Source of the DNA: JAWKIW01 sp041394145
Lineage (GTDB): Bacteria; Actinomycetota; Acidimicrobiia; Acidimicrobiales; Acidimicrobilacustridaceae
NCBI GenBank assembly: GCA_041394145.1
Contig: JAWKIW010000016.1
Span: 1 to 64,000 of the forward strand
DNA: 64,000 nt
Direction: 5' to 3'
Position 1 is the stretch's first letter, and the number at the start of each line of letters is the position of its first letter. A program made the translations under genes and the position numbers. Under the pieces are notes generated by a model. That model searched no databases. It worked only from the letters and a program-made list of their open reading frames with translations, and was not told the DNA's origin. This document shows positions 1-10,284 of this stretch, one piece after another.

Positions 1-1
1 C

Positions 2-733
2 CTCTCGGCGTTCTTCGGGCTCGACGACAAGCTTCCCGACCGCGCCGCCCGCATCTGTCCCGTTGCTCCCGGGCGGGACGGTGTGGTTGTCAACGTCGCC
101 GACCCACTCGACCCGAACCGGGTTGACCAGGCCGACGTCGTGATCATCACGGCCGACGGCGAGCGGCGCACCCCGCTGTGCGCCAGCCTGCTGCCGGCGA
201 TCGAACCCGGCGAGCGCCGCACGGTGCTGCTGATCGGCGACCTCGGCTCGGCCGCTGACCCGCCGCAGCGCGTCGAGCTGCCGAACGGCCTGCCCACCGC
301 CGACCCCGCCGCCCGCGACCGCTACCGGGGCGCCAGCTTCGAGCCGGTCACCCAGCTGGCCGATGGTCCCTTCCTCGTGATCGCCGAGCGCGAGGTCGAG
401 CCGGCGCTGGCCCCGGCCGGCGATCCCGACGCCTGCCCGACCGGCACGCCACAGGTGCTGCGCGTCGCCTGGGCGGGCGGCGTCACCCGGGTCGACGGCG
501 CCCCCACGACCGACGCCGACGCCGCCCACTACCACGTGACCGTGCGCTCGTCCGACGGCGCCACCCGGGAGATCGCCGTCGTCGGCATCGTCGACGCCAA
601 CGATGGCGACAACTACCACGAGCTGTGCCTGCCCACCGCCGACCCCGCCCTCGAGGTGCGGGTCGACCCCGGCAGCTTCGTCGACCCCAACGGCGATCCG
701 AACCCGGCGACCCACCTCACGGTGGCGGGCTGA
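2..733 (+). CDS. Unidentified protein, 5' end cut by window edge
   Basis: The frame is open from base 2, so the gene begins outside the window; about 243 codons are visible. The internal ATG at 83 is probably not the start, because the upstream codons (reading LSAFFGLDDKLPDRAARIC) continue the same protein style. The visible part is Pro/Ala/Asp-rich, has four or five cysteines and no membrane segment, and contains phrases such as RRTVLLIGDLG and DGDNYHELCLP that suggest beta-sandwich structure. It resembles secreted or periplasmic hypothetical proteins, but I do not recognise a named family. The next gene converges on it from the minus strand with a gap of about 145 bp. Confidence 0.6.
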   Translation, partial: LSAFFGLDDKLPDRAARICPVAPGRDGVVVNVADPLDPNRVDQADVVIITADGERRTPLCASLLPAIEPGERRTVLLIGDLGSAADPPQRVELPNGLPTADPAARDRYRGASFEPVTQLADGPFLVIAEREVEPALAPAGDPDACPTGTPQVLRVAWAGGVTRVDGAPTTDADAAHYHVTVRSSDGATREIAVVGIVDANDGDNYHELCLPTADPALEVRVDPGSFVDPNGDPNPATHLTVAG

Positions 734-878
734 CCCCACAGGTGAGCACGTCGACCGCAGCGGGCGGCGACCACCAGCGTCGCGAGGCCGCCGGCCGAGC
801 TGACGACCTTGCGCGTGCCGCCGTCCGCTCCCGTCAGGACGACCGCGCTCGCCATGCGTCGCGCTCGTGGAGCGCCCG

Positions 879-3800
879 TCATTCGGCGCGCGTGGAGGCC
901 GTCAAGCCGATGCGTCGAAGGTCGTCGAGGACGAGGTTCATGCCGAGGCGCTCGGCCTGGTCGCGGCTACGAGCGGCCAGCGCTGCCGACGCATCCGCCT
1001 CTCCTCGCTGGGCGAGGGCGTCGGCGAGGTGGAACAGGGCAACGGTCTCATGGGCGTGGGCCTGCGCTGCGCTGGCCTGGGCCAGGCCGGCACGCAGGGC
1101 CGCCTCGGCCGCCGGCAGGTCGCCGCGGGTGAGGTGGTTGACGCCGATGTGGATGTCGGCCGGCCCGGAGGGATCCGCCGGACCTATCGTCAGCCAGCGG
1201 CCGGCATGGGGGAGGAGCCCCTCCAGCAGCCACGCCGCCCCGTCCGCATCGCCGGATCGCCACGCCGGATAGGTCGCGACGGCGCTCACGTGGGCGCGGA
1301 AGCTCGCCGGGGCGAAGGGGCGCAGGGCTCGCCACTCCTCGTACGCGGCGCGAGCAGCCGGCACATCGTCCTCCAGCAGCGCCTGGATGGCCCGCAGCGG
1401 GTAGCACGCGAGGAGTGGCGCCGCGGCCGCCGGGTAGCGCTCGAGGCTGGCGCGATAGCCGGCGGCATCGCCGGCCCACAGCAACGCCCAGCTCTCGCAG
1501 GCTCCGATCACGAGGCGGGAGACCTCCATGCGCTGGGCGGCGTCGCCGTAGGCCTCGAGCAGCCGGTGCCCGTCGCCGAAGCGACCCTGGTCGACGGCGC
1601 GAGCCGCATCGGCACCCCACAGCACGACGGGGTGCGCGAGGCCGAGGGGCTCGAGCAGCGTGCGGTAGCTCGCGACCAGCTCGGTCACCGCGTCGAAGTC
1701 GCCCCGTTGCCGGTACGACACGATCCGCCACGTGAGCGTGTCGCGCTGCGTCCACACCGGCAGGCGCTCCGCCAGCTGCTCGCACTCGGCGAGCAGCGAC
1801 TCGCGTTCGTCGTAGGCGTCGAGGTTGTCGAGCGACACGAAGCGCCATGCGAGTGCGACGAATCGATCGAGCGGATCGTCGAGACGCCGACCGATGTCGA
1901 GCGCCGCGCCCGTCAGGGTCAACCGCTCGGCGGGATCGGCGCCGGCAGACGTGCACGCCGGCGAGCTTTCCGAGGACCCAGGAGCGCTCGCGTAGGTACT
2001 GGTCCTCGGGGCACGAGTCGAGCAGGTCGCGTGCGTCTTCGAGCAACCGGCGCAGGTGGATCGTCCATGTAGCCGAGGGTGTTCGGGCCGAGGTACCAGT
2101 ACGCGGCCAGGGCGAACAGGTCGGCCCGCCCCGCCGTTCGGGCCAGATCCGCCGCTCGACGAGGAGCGGGCGGCGCGACCTCGACCACCTCCTCGGTCCA
2201 GTGCGCCATCTCACCCAGCGCGACCAGTAGCTCGGCTGGCGAACCGGGTCGGGCGGCAGTCCTCCTCCGCTTCGAGCGCCTGCTGGCAGCGGGCCGCCTG
2301 CTCGACGGCGATCCGCTCGTGGCCTGCTCCGCCGCCCGCAGGCGTAGCACCGCCTTCGCCGACGCCGGTGTGGCTGCCGCCTCGAGGTAGGGCGAGCTCC
2401 TCGATGCGGTCGGGCGCCCGGTGCTCCGCCGCTCCGGCACGCCGGTGGACGCAGCCGGCGCGGGTCGACAGCTCCTCGACCACAACGTCTGGCGGACCAG
2501 GCGTGGGCGAAGCGGTACCAACCGAATCGGTCGGCGTCCTCGACGACGAGGTGCGGGCTGCGGCTTCGTCGAGCAGACGACCTGCCCTTCGACACCTCGG
2601 CCACCGCGCCGACGATGCCCGCGTCGAACTCGGCGCCGGCGACGGCGGCGATCGACAGCACCCTGCTCCGCGCCGCCGCCGAGCGCGGAGAGCCGGACGA
2701 CCCACCATACATCGCGCACACCTCGGGCACGCCCGCGTTGTCGGTGTCGATGTGCCACGGACCCATCGGCCGTCGACCTGCACGATCGCCCCGACCTGGC
2801 GCGTGGCGAAGGGTCTCGCTGACGAAGAACGGGCTGCTGGCGGTGACCTCGGCGATCCGCCGGCCGAGCTCGACCCCTCGGCGTCGAGGTCGTCCCGCCG
2901 GCGAGCACCATGTACTCGAGCACGTCGGCCGAGCTGAGCTTCCTGCTGAGCGCGAGTCGTCGCACGCCGGCCTCGCCAAGCCGCCAGCATTCTCGACAGG
3001 CGGGTGGCGACCGGTCGACGTCGGTGTCGCGGTAGGTGCCCACGACGAGCACCGGCGGTGTCACCTAGGGTCTGCACCAGATGCCGGAGCAGCAGGAGGC
3101 TCGAGCGGTCGGCCCAGTGCAGGTCGTCCACCACGAGCAGGACCGGGTCGCGGGTCGACTGGCGGGTGAGGAGGTCGGTGGTGGCGTGGAACATCCGCAA
3201 CCGCTCCACATCGGTGTCCGAGGAGGCGACGTCGGGCTCGACGTCGACCCGCTTGCCGAGCGAGGGAGCGATGCGGGCCAGCACGGTGCCGACCTCGTCG
3301 ACGTGCTCGGCCAGCACCCCCTCGGCCGCGTGACGGGCCAGATGATCGACGGCCTCGGCGAAGGGCGGAACGGCGCGTCGATCTCATCGTCGGACCGACC
3401 GGCGAGCACGACGGCGCCGTCGGCGTGGACGCGCCGGGCCAGTTTTCGATAACCAGGCGGGTCTTGCCGATGCCGGGCTCGCCGGCGATTCAGCACCACC
3501 CGCCGCCACCGGTGCGGACTCGTCCCACGCCGTCGAGCTGGGCCCGCCTCGGCCCTGGCCCGCACCTGGCAGGCCCCCGGCCGAGGTGAACAGGCCCGGG
3601 AGGGGGATGCCGACCGCTGTCGATGCCCAGTGCACTGCGCAGGCCGCAACCGGACCGGGCAGGCCCTTCAACGTGAGCTCACTGATGGGCTCGATGCGCA
3701 CTGCGGGTGCGCGACCCCGCCATGAGGCGCAGCGTCTCTGGTCACTAGCAGCTGGCATCGCAGGCGGCGCACAGCCGGGCCGCCTCGACCACCGGGGTGC

Positions 3801-4114
3801 CGAACCAGTCGCCGTCCTCGGCCACCACGTCGCCGATCGAGCCTCGACCACGCCGATCTCGAGCTCGACTGCGCCGGGTGAGCCGGTCGCACTCCACCTG
3901 GATCCGACCGTTATGGCGATGGCGTTGACGCCGACGCGAACACGATCATCAGCCCGTCGCCGAGGTTCTTCACCTCGGCGCCGCTGTAAGCGGCCAGCAC
4001 CGACCGCAACGGCGAAGTGCCCGCCGGATGGTGGTCAGAAGCGCTCGTCACCCACCTCGCTCTGGCGTTGCGCCCGGCGATGAACACCACCAGATCGTCC
4101 GCGCCTCGCGCCAC
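879..4114 (-). pseudogene. Class III adenylate cyclase / AAA ATPase / TPR regulator, many frame breaks
   Basis: Pieces in all three minus frames read in order as one large regulator. A nucleotidyl-cyclase domain (AEVKNLGDGLMIVF near 3920-3990; ELTLKGLPGPVAA near 3680) is followed by an ATPase with Walker A GEPGIGKT near 3470 and Walker B PVLLVVDDLHWAD near 3110-3160, then a helical TPR-like C-terminus that is intact at 879-1922 (347 residues). Such proteins couple a cyclase to an STAND-like ATPase; nothing here shows the signal sensed. The true start is probably slightly upstream of 4114. The frame changes at least eight times between 1920 and 4100, while the C-terminal third is clean. That pattern fits local consensus error better than slow decay, but a real pseudogene cannot be excluded. 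Confidence 0.7.
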
Positions 4115-4383
4115 CGACGCCCTCGATGCACGATCGACGCCGACGACGGAGACGCAAGCCGTGGCCGGTGAGCGCCGATGGACTCCGTGGTCATCGCGCG
4201 GAGCTACGGGACCCGTTCGAGGGACGGTGACGAGAGGCGCGGCCGGGGCGCTCCTGGTCCGCGAGCGGTCTGTGACGAGGAGCAGTGCGGGCCAGGGCGC
4301 CTGTCCCGCGAGGGGCGCATCCTGACCGGGCGGCGGCAGGTGCCATACGATCTCCCGCAGCGTCTGGGGAGGTGCCGTGTTCC

Positions 4384-4780
4384 ATGCGGATCGTCGGGGT
4401 CACCAAAGCGAGCCCGCCAGGGACGCAGAACGCCCGGAGCTGGCCGCCGCGCTCGGACGCCGAGCTCCACCTGGTGACCGCGCTCGATGCGAGCGGGAGG
4501 CCGCCGACCGGGCCCACAAGCTCGACGGCCTGGCCACCGTGACAGGCCGGCCGATGCGAGTGCATCGCGAGCCTGGTGATTCGGCGCAGGCGATCTGTCG
4601 GGTCGCACTCACGGTCGCGGCCGATCTGATCGTGGTCGGCAACCGCGGCCTCGCCGGCCCAGCCGATGGGCCAAGTCCGTCCCTGGTGAGGTCTCGCGGC
4701 CGCCCCGTGTTCGGGTGCTGATCCTCGACACGATCCGAGCCGCGATCGCCACGACGCGACGAGGAGCTCCAGGCCGCCGC
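4384..4780 (+). pseudogene. Universal stress protein (UspA) family, frame-broken
   Basis: An ATG at 4384 follows a GGGGAGG ribosome site. The reading begins MRIVGVTKASPP, like the first beta strand of UspA, and later reads ADLIVVGNRGLAG near 4620-4660, the ATP-binding GxxG-type segment of the family. After further frame changes it ends around CSVLILDT near 4710-4735, the usual last strand. At least three frame changes are needed to join these parts. USPs are small cytosolic ATP-binding stress proteins of about 140 residues, which matches the length here. The 3' boundary is approximate because no in-frame stop fits the reconstruction. It sits divergent from the broken cyclase gene and converges with the DUF1254 gene. 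Confidence 0.55.
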
Positions 4781-4846
4781 GGGGTGGCGAGTCGTGCCGT
4801 CATCGTCGGGCCTGCACGCCGGGCTCGTCGGGTTAGCGTGGTTCGG

Positions 4847-6180
4847 TCAGACGCGGACGACCGGTGGTGGCTGCCAGGTCCCGTCGAGTGCCTCGGGCTC
4901 GGGCCAGTAGAGGCGCATCGCGAGGTAGAAGGGTCCCTCGGGTGCAGGGAGCCAGTTGGCTCGGCCCTGCTCGGTGTCGGGTCAGCTCGTCGTGCTGGAT
5001 GTGGATCGTGAGCGACCCGTCGTCGCCGGTCACGAGCCCGGTCGTGGAGTTGACGAGGTAGCGGGCTGATCGCCTCGACCAGCAGCTGGCCACGCCGTCG
5101 TGAGGTGTCGTACATCGTCACCGACCAGAAGGCCTTGACTGGGGAGCGCGGCCGGAACTGGAGCCGGTAGCTGCGATCACCGGACAGCGGCTCGCCGTCG
5201 ACGTCGGTGCGGGCGAGCGGGTAGAACGCCTCGACCTTGTCGTTGCCGCCCCATCCGGCCATCGCCCCGGCCGCCCGCAGCAGGTAGTCGCCGTCGAAGA
5301 ACTCCCGGCTCCCGAGTGCTTCGACCGCGGACCACCCGTTGACCACGTCGCCGAGGTGCTCGACCCGGTCGGCGATCTTCGTGCGGGCCCGATCGACGCC
5401 GGATCGGAGGGCGGCGCGCACGTCGTCGTCGAGGCGGTCGGCGTCGAACGGCAACCCCGCGCCGATGCCGGCCCGAGCGAAGCGATCGAACATGGCCGCG
5501 TCGCTCGGATGCGGCGGCTGGCACCAGGCGAGCAGCGAGTTGACGTAGCCGATGAACCGTTCGTCACGCGACGCGTCGTCGTTCCACACCGGCCAGTCGA
5601 ACGCCGACGCGGACGGCGCGGTGGTGCCGAGACGGGTCGAGAGGGGCTCGAGGTGGTAGGCGCGCATGATCGGGCGCAGGGTCTCGACATCGTCGGGGCC
5701 GAACAGCTGGGTTCGTCCGATGACGAACACCAGGTCGGTCTCGAACCGGAGGACGTCGGTGAACCCGTCGGGGACCTCTCCGGAGAACGTCGGGCCGACC
5801 AGCAGGTAGGACCCGGCGTCCGACCCCGTGGAGCGGGAACCGACGTAGTGCGGGTTCGTGCCGTAGAGGTCCACGAACTGCATGACGTAGTAGCGGTCCG
5901 CGACCGCAGGGACGTCGAGCACCAACGGCTCGGCTCGGAGATCGAGCGCCGCCATCGAGTAGGGGGTGTCGGCGTTCGGCGTGATGACATCCCGGAACCG
6001 GTGGTCGAGCGTCACGGGTTCGCCGTGCATCACGTTCAGCGGGCCGCGGTACGACGGCAGCGACGGGACGAGGAAGGTGGCGAAGCAGTACCGGTAGCCC
6101 ATCAGCATCGGGAAGGAGAAGACGTACGCCTCCTCGGCGATGTCCGCCAGCTCCTCCGGAGAAGGGTCATGAGCGCCCAT
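4847..6180 (-). CDS. DUF1254/DUF1214 domain protein
   Basis: The ATG at 6180 starts MGAHDPSPEELADIAEEAYVF and the frame is clean for about 360 residues. Typical DUF1254 features are DVITPNADTPYSMAALDLRAEP and YYVMQFVDLYGTNPHYVGSR; DUF1214 features include KAFWSVTMYDTS. The frame then breaks near 5085 and again near 4980. The expected tail (RYLVNSTT, DDGSLTIHIQHDE, PFYLAMRLYWPEPEALDGTW) continues in the other frames to a TGA at 4847-4849. The uncorrected frame runs on to 4609 with an Arg/Pro-rich artefact tail. The family is widespread in actinobacteria and proteobacteria; its biochemical role is not settled, so none is assigned. Confidence 0.8.
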
Positions 6181-6412
6181 CGCTGGCCTCCGTTCCTGCC
6201 GATCCCGCGCCCCGGCGCGATCGCCGGGTCTCGCTCGATCCTAGGGACGTGCCGTTCGGGCTGTCTCGGCGTCGGTGCGCGTGCACCGGGCAGCCGACCC
6301 GGCTGCGAGTAGCGTCAGCCGAGTCCGGGTCCGAGTCCGGGTCCGAGATCGACGAGCTGCGAGCCGGGAACGAGGGGCTCCCCAGCCCGTTCGGCGAGCA
6401 GGGGAGCGTCCG

Positions 6413-7636
6413 ATGAACACCGCCGAGCTCAACCCGTTCGACCTCGACGTGCTCGCCGATCCCTACGACCTGTACGCCCGGCTGCGCGACACCTCGCCGG
6501 TGCACCACGTCCCGGACATGGACCTGTTCCTCGTGTCGCGCTACGCCGACGTGAAGGACGCCGCGACGCGCAAGGACGACTTCTCGTCGCACCTCACGGC
6601 GGTGGTCATGGCCACCGCGAAGAGCACCGCTGCCGTCGGTGCCGAGCTGGTCCAGCTGGATGCCGGCGTCGACGTCGTCGACGTGCTGGCCACCGCCGAC
6701 CCGCCCGACCACACGCGCCAGCGCAAGACCGTCGCCCGGACCTTCCGGGAGATCGAGCAGTCCGAGCCGGCGCTCCGCCTGGTGATCGACGAGATGCTCG
6801 CCCCGATGCTCGACGCAGGTTCGTGCGACCTCATGGGCGACTTCGCGGAGTGGGTTCCTGTCCGCGTCATCGGCGATCTGCTCGGCCTGCCCGCCACCGA
6901 TGCCGAGCGGATCAAGCAGGGCGCCGACTGCGGCGTCGAGCTGCTCAGCGGCGTCACCCCGCCCGACCGCCTCGCCGAGTGCATCACCGGCATCGTCGAG
7001 TTCGCCGCCTACGTCGACGACCACGTCGTCCACGGCGCCACCCGGGCCCCCGGTCGGCTCTTCGGGCTGCTCGCCACCTGCGTGGAGGACGGCACGATCA
7101 CCGGATCCGAGGCCACCGCCATCGCCCTTCAGCTCGTCATCGCCGGCTCTGACTCGACCGGCAACCTCATCGGCAACGCCGTGCGCCTCCTCGCCGAGCA
7201 CCCTGACCTCCAGGCGGAGCTCCGGGCAGAGCCGAGCGAGATCCCTGCCTACCTCGAGGAGGTGCTCCGCTTCGAGAGCCCCTTCCGTGGTCACTTCCGC
7301 GTGGCTACGCGCGACACCACCCTCGGCGGCACCGACATCCACGAAGGCGCCCGGTTGTTCCTCATGTGGGGGTCTGCGAACCGCGACCCCGACGTGTTCG
7401 AACGCCCTGACGAGCTGATGCTGCACCGTCCCAACGCCGGCGACCACTTCGGCTTCGGGTGGGGTGTGCACCGCTGCGTCGGCGCGCCGCTCGCCCGACT
7501 GGAAGCCACGCTCGCCCTCGAGCGACTGCTCTCCGAGACCACGCACATCGAGCCCACCCCGGGCGCCTCCACGCCCGACTACGTGCCGAGCATGCTCGTG
7601 CGTCGGCTCTCGCACCTCCACCTGGATCTCCGCTAG
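6413..7636 (+). CDS. Cytochrome P450 (first of five)
   Basis: A 407-residue class I bacterial P450. The start at 6413 (MNTAELNPFDLDVLADPYDLY) has a GGGGAGCG ribosome site; an upstream in-frame start at 6275 adds a low-complexity Arg-rich stretch and is unlikely. Visible P450 features are the I-helix oxygen-binding segment IAGSDSTGN (about residue 243), the K-helix ExxR in EEVLRFE, and the haem loop FGWGVHRCVGAPLARLE with the axial cysteine near residue 350. It needs a ferredoxin and reductase, neither of which lies in this window. The substrate cannot be read from the sequence. The upstream gene runs on the opposite strand, so it probably has its own promoter. Confidence 0.93.
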   Translation: MNTAELNPFDLDVLADPYDLYARLRDTSPVHHVPDMDLFLVSRYADVKDAATRKDDFSSHLTAVVMATAKSTAAVGAELVQLDAGVDVVDVLATADPPDHTRQRKTVARTFREIEQSEPALRLVIDEMLAPMLDAGSCDLMGDFAEWVPVRVIGDLLGLPATDAERIKQGADCGVELLSGVTPPDRLAECITGIVEFAAYVDDHVVHGATRAPGRLFGLLATCVEDGTITGSEATAIALQLVIAGSDSTGNLIGNAVRLLAEHPDLQAELRAEPSEIPAYLEEVLRFESPFRGHFRVATRDTTLGGTDIHEGARLFLMWGSANRDPDVFERPDELMLHRPNAGDHFGFGWGVHRCVGAPLARLEATLALERLLSETTHIEPTPGASTPDYVPSMLVRRLSHLHLDLR

Positions 7637-7763
7637 CGCGGAGGTGCCCGGTCGCAACGGGCCGTCGGTCGGATCGAGCGAATCGAGGGGGTCGGCGATG
7701 ACACCGTCGAGTCACCGCTCCCATGAGCCGCACCGCCCCGCTGGCGCGCGTCGAGCATCGCGG

Positions 7764-8414
7764 TCACCGGTGTGCGTCGTCGAGCAAGGTGCGGGTCAGG
7801 GTGTCGACCAGCCAGCCTTGGTAACGAGCGCGGCTCCAGCGGCGGCGCTTGCGGAGGAGCTGGTGGGTGCTGAAGTGGCTGATGGCCCAGACGGCGTCGG
7901 TCGCCGCCTTGGCGGTCAGGTCGCCTCTGAGTGCACCGGTGTCGGCGATCCCGGCGATCAGCCCACCGATGACGTGGACGGTTGCGGCGGCGCCGGCCTC
8001 CGAGAACGCCCGCAGCTCAGGATCGGACTCGGCCGCATGCTCACCGAGCTGCAGGAGCTCGGCGGCTCGTTCGTAGAGGGCGGTGGTGTCGGCGCAGTAC
8101 TGGCTGATCGCTCCGGCGGCTCCCAGCTCGGCTGCCGTGGTGGTGTAGTCGGTGGCGTCGGCCCGAGGACCGTCCTCGCCACCGGCCAGGGCGACGCCGA
8201 TGAGCTCGTGGAGGAGCGCTGCCTTCGAGGGGAAGGCGAGGTAGAGGGTCCGTTCGGCGACCCCGGCCTCCGACGCGATCTGCTTCATGGTCGTGGGCAC
8301 GTAGCCCTGGTCGACGAAGAGCCGGCGAGCCGTGTCCCGCAACAGGGCCCGGGTCCGGCGGGCTGCCTCCTCCCGCACGGGGGAGTGGTACGGCCTCTTG
8401 CGCTCCGCCGACAT
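7764..8414 (-). CDS. TetR/AcrR family transcriptional regulator
   Basis: A 216-residue TetR-type regulator. The N-terminal helix-turn-helix is clear: TRALLRDTARRLFVDQGYVPTTMKQIASEAGVAERTLYLAFPSKAALLHELI (quoted in parts: ARRLFVDQGY, TMKQIASEAGV, TLYLAFPSKAALL). The C-terminal half is the variable ligand-binding domain. I chose the ATG at 8414 because the longer frame overlaps the opposite-strand VOC gene. The gene is divergent from that VOC gene with only 54 bp between starts, so it probably represses itself and the neighbour. The ligand is unknown. Confidence 0.9.
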   Translation of the reverse strand: MSAERKRPYHSPVREEAARRTRALLRDTARRLFVDQGYVPTTMKQIASEAGVAERTLYLAFPSKAALLHELIGVALAGGEDGPRADATDYTTTAAELGAAGAISQYCADTTALYERAAELLQLGEHAAESDPELRAFSEAGAAATVHVIGGLIAGIADTGALRGDLTAKAATDAVWAISHFSTHQLLRKRRRWSRARYQGWLVDTLTRTLLDDAHR

Positions 8415-8468
8415 ATCGGTATAGTGACACAGTAACGAATACAGCACAAGACTACTGGAGGAGAGGCC
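8415..8468. promoter_or_regulatory. Divergent TetR/VOC promoter-operator region
   Basis: This 54-bp gap between divergent starts is AT-rich for this genome. It contains TATAGT (8420-8425), an imperfect inverted repeat GTGAC-ACA-GTAAC just after it, and a GGAGGAG ribosome site in front of the VOC gene. An autoregulatory TetR operator is the simplest reading; the exact promoter elements are not certain. Confidence 0.5.
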
Positions 8469-8912
8469 ATGGCTCCGACCCTGGCGGGGATCCACCACGT
8501 GAAGTTCCCGGCCACCGACCTCGAGCGCAGCCGGGAGTGGTACGAGCGGGTCTTCGGGCTCACCGTGCAGATGGAGTTCCGTGACGACGACGACGGCCCG
8601 GTCATGGGTGTCGTGTTCGAGCCCACCGGAGGCGTGTACATCAGCCTCCGCCAGCATCCCGAGGCGGCTCGAGGGATCGCGGGGTTCGACCCGGTGTCGC
8701 TCGGTGTCGTCGACCGGGACGCGCTGGAAGCATGGGTCGCGCACCTCGACGCACAGGGCGTCGACCACTCACCGGTCATCGAGGCGTCCATCGGGTGGCT
8801 GCTGGTGTTCCACGATCCCGACGGCGTCGAACACCACCTGTACACGATGGCCGGGCACGGGATCGACCACACCGGACGAGCCGGCTACGGCCAGCCCACG
8901 GCCACCGGGTGA
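8469..8912 (+). CDS. VOC-family (glyoxalase/dioxygenase-like) protein
   Basis: A 147-residue single-chain vicinal-oxygen-chelate protein. It opens IHHVKFPATDLERSREWYERVFGL, the first beta-alpha-beta-beta-beta module with the usual metal-ligand histidine, and ends FHDPDGVEHHLYT, where the second module supplies further ligands. VOC proteins include glyoxalases, extradiol dioxygenases and resistance proteins; the reaction here cannot be assigned. A GGAGGAG ribosome site lies 5-10 nt before the ATG. Divergent pairing with the TetR at 7764-8414 suggests it is that regulator's target. The glycosidase gene starts 27 bp downstream. Confidence 0.88.
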   Translation: MAPTLAGIHHVKFPATDLERSREWYERVFGLTVQMEFRDDDDGPVMGVVFEPTGGVYISLRQHPEAARGIAGFDPVSLGVVDRDALEAWVAHLDAQGVDHSPVIEASIGWLLVFHDPDGVEHHLYTMAGHGIDHTGRAGYGQPTATG

Positions 8913-8939
8913 GGACCGCGGGTCCCGGAGGCGACACGA

Positions 8940-10183
8940 ATGCCCGAACCCCGACGTCCACGACACCGTGGAGCGCTCATCGTGGCGCTGGTCCTCGTCG
9001 CATCGGTGGTGGTGTCGGCCGGCGGGTTCGACACCGCCGGCGCCGGTCTCACGGCCGGCGCGCCGACGGCCTGGCCGTCGGCTGTCGACGCCAACCGGGG
9101 GATCGGCCGCGGCGTCGAGATCGTCTCACCGTGCTGCGGCCAGGACGCCCTACCGGGCGACATCGAAGCCCGGGCCGCAGCGGCGGCGTCCGCCGGCTTC
9201 ACCGGGGTCCGCTACGCCGTGAAGCTGTCGCCGGGCCAGGCCGCGAGCCCGCCCTACGAGATGGACCCGGCCTACCTCGACCAGGTGCGCGCCGAGATCG
9301 AGGTCCTCACCCGGCACGGCCTGACCGTCGTGGTGAACAACAACGAGAGCCTCGACGAGCCCGATCGCTCGGGTGACCGTCTCGTGGCCCGCTGGACCCA
9401 GATCGCCGAGCGGTTCCAGGACCTGCCTCCCACCGTCTACTTCGAGATCGCCAACGAGCCCAGCTGGGGAGGCGACAGCTGGGGCACCCTCGACGACGCC
9501 GTCACCCCCGACCAGTGGAACGCGCTCGTCGCCCGGGTCATCCCCGCCATCCGGGCGACCAATCCGCAGCGGATCATCGTGGTGAGCAGCGCCTACTGGT
9601 CGCTGCCCCAGGCGATCCCCGACCTGGAGCTCCCGGCGGGTGACGGGCATCTGATCGCCACGTTCCACAACTACCTCCCGCTGCCGTTCACCCACCAGGG
9701 CAGCTGGCTCGCCGGCTCCGACGCCTGGATCGGCACCACCTGGACGGCGAGCCCCGACGAGGTGGCCGCGATGCGAGCCACGATGAACGACGCCGTGTGC
9801 TGGTCGCGCGAGACCGGTGTCCCGCTGTTCAACGGCGAGTTCTCCTCCTTCGAGGCAGGCCGGTACACGGACCGGGACCCGATGCGGTGGAACACGACGA
9901 TGGTCCAGCTCATCGAGGCCGAGCACATCTCGTGGACCTACTTCGTCCTCAACGGCCGCTGGGACCCCGCCACCCGCCGGATGAGCGGCGACGCCCTCTG
10001 GGACGAGGAGGCCGATCGCTGGAACCAGCCGGTGCTCGACGCCCTCGACCAGCGGGCCGAGCCGATCGAGCCGTGGGCGAGCTGCCCCGGCCCCACCACC
10101 TCCCCGACCCGACCACAGGTGCCGCCGCGACCCCGTCGTCGGCGGTGACGCCGGCCGTGGTCGCCCCACGGTTCACCGGCTGA
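8940..10183 (+). CDS. Secreted GH5-like glycoside hydrolase with C-terminal tag
   Basis: An N-terminal signal peptide (RRPRHRGALIVALVLVASVVVSAGG) precedes a TIM-barrel hydrolase. IANEP near residue 170 places the general acid/base glutamate, and LFNGEFSSF near residue 300 places the nucleophile glutamate, as in clan GH-A. The linker is Pro/Thr-rich. The uncorrected frame stops at 10148 in Arg-rich sequence. One missing C in the CCCGACCC run near 10113-10120 would restore a linker reading TSPTPTTGAAATPS followed by SAVTPAVVAPRFTG and a stop at 10183. That ending nearly matches the end of the HAF-repeat protein at 28575. A GGAGGCG ribosome site supports the ATG at 8940. The natural substrate is unknown. 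Confidence 0.82.
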
Positions 10184-10241
10184 TCTGTCGGTCCGAGCGC
10201 CGGTGCGACGTTCGCCGGCCTGCTGGGCGACACCGCGGGTG

Positions 10242-10253
10242 ATAACGCGTTAT
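10242..10253. promoter_or_regulatory. 12-bp perfect palindrome upstream of lipoprotein gene
   Basis: ATAACGCGTTAT is self-complementary and unusually AT-rich for this region. It lies 32-43 bp before the preferred GTG start at 10285. It could be an operator overlapping a -10 element. Confidence 0.4.
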
Positions 10254-10284
10254 GGTTTCGGGGCGCGTCGTCGAGGAGCAGCCC

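Noticed and set aside
10100..10150. Programmed frameshift in the GH5-like gene
   Set aside because: There is no slippery heptamer with a downstream structure, and many other genes here have similar one-base breaks, so a consensus error is simpler.
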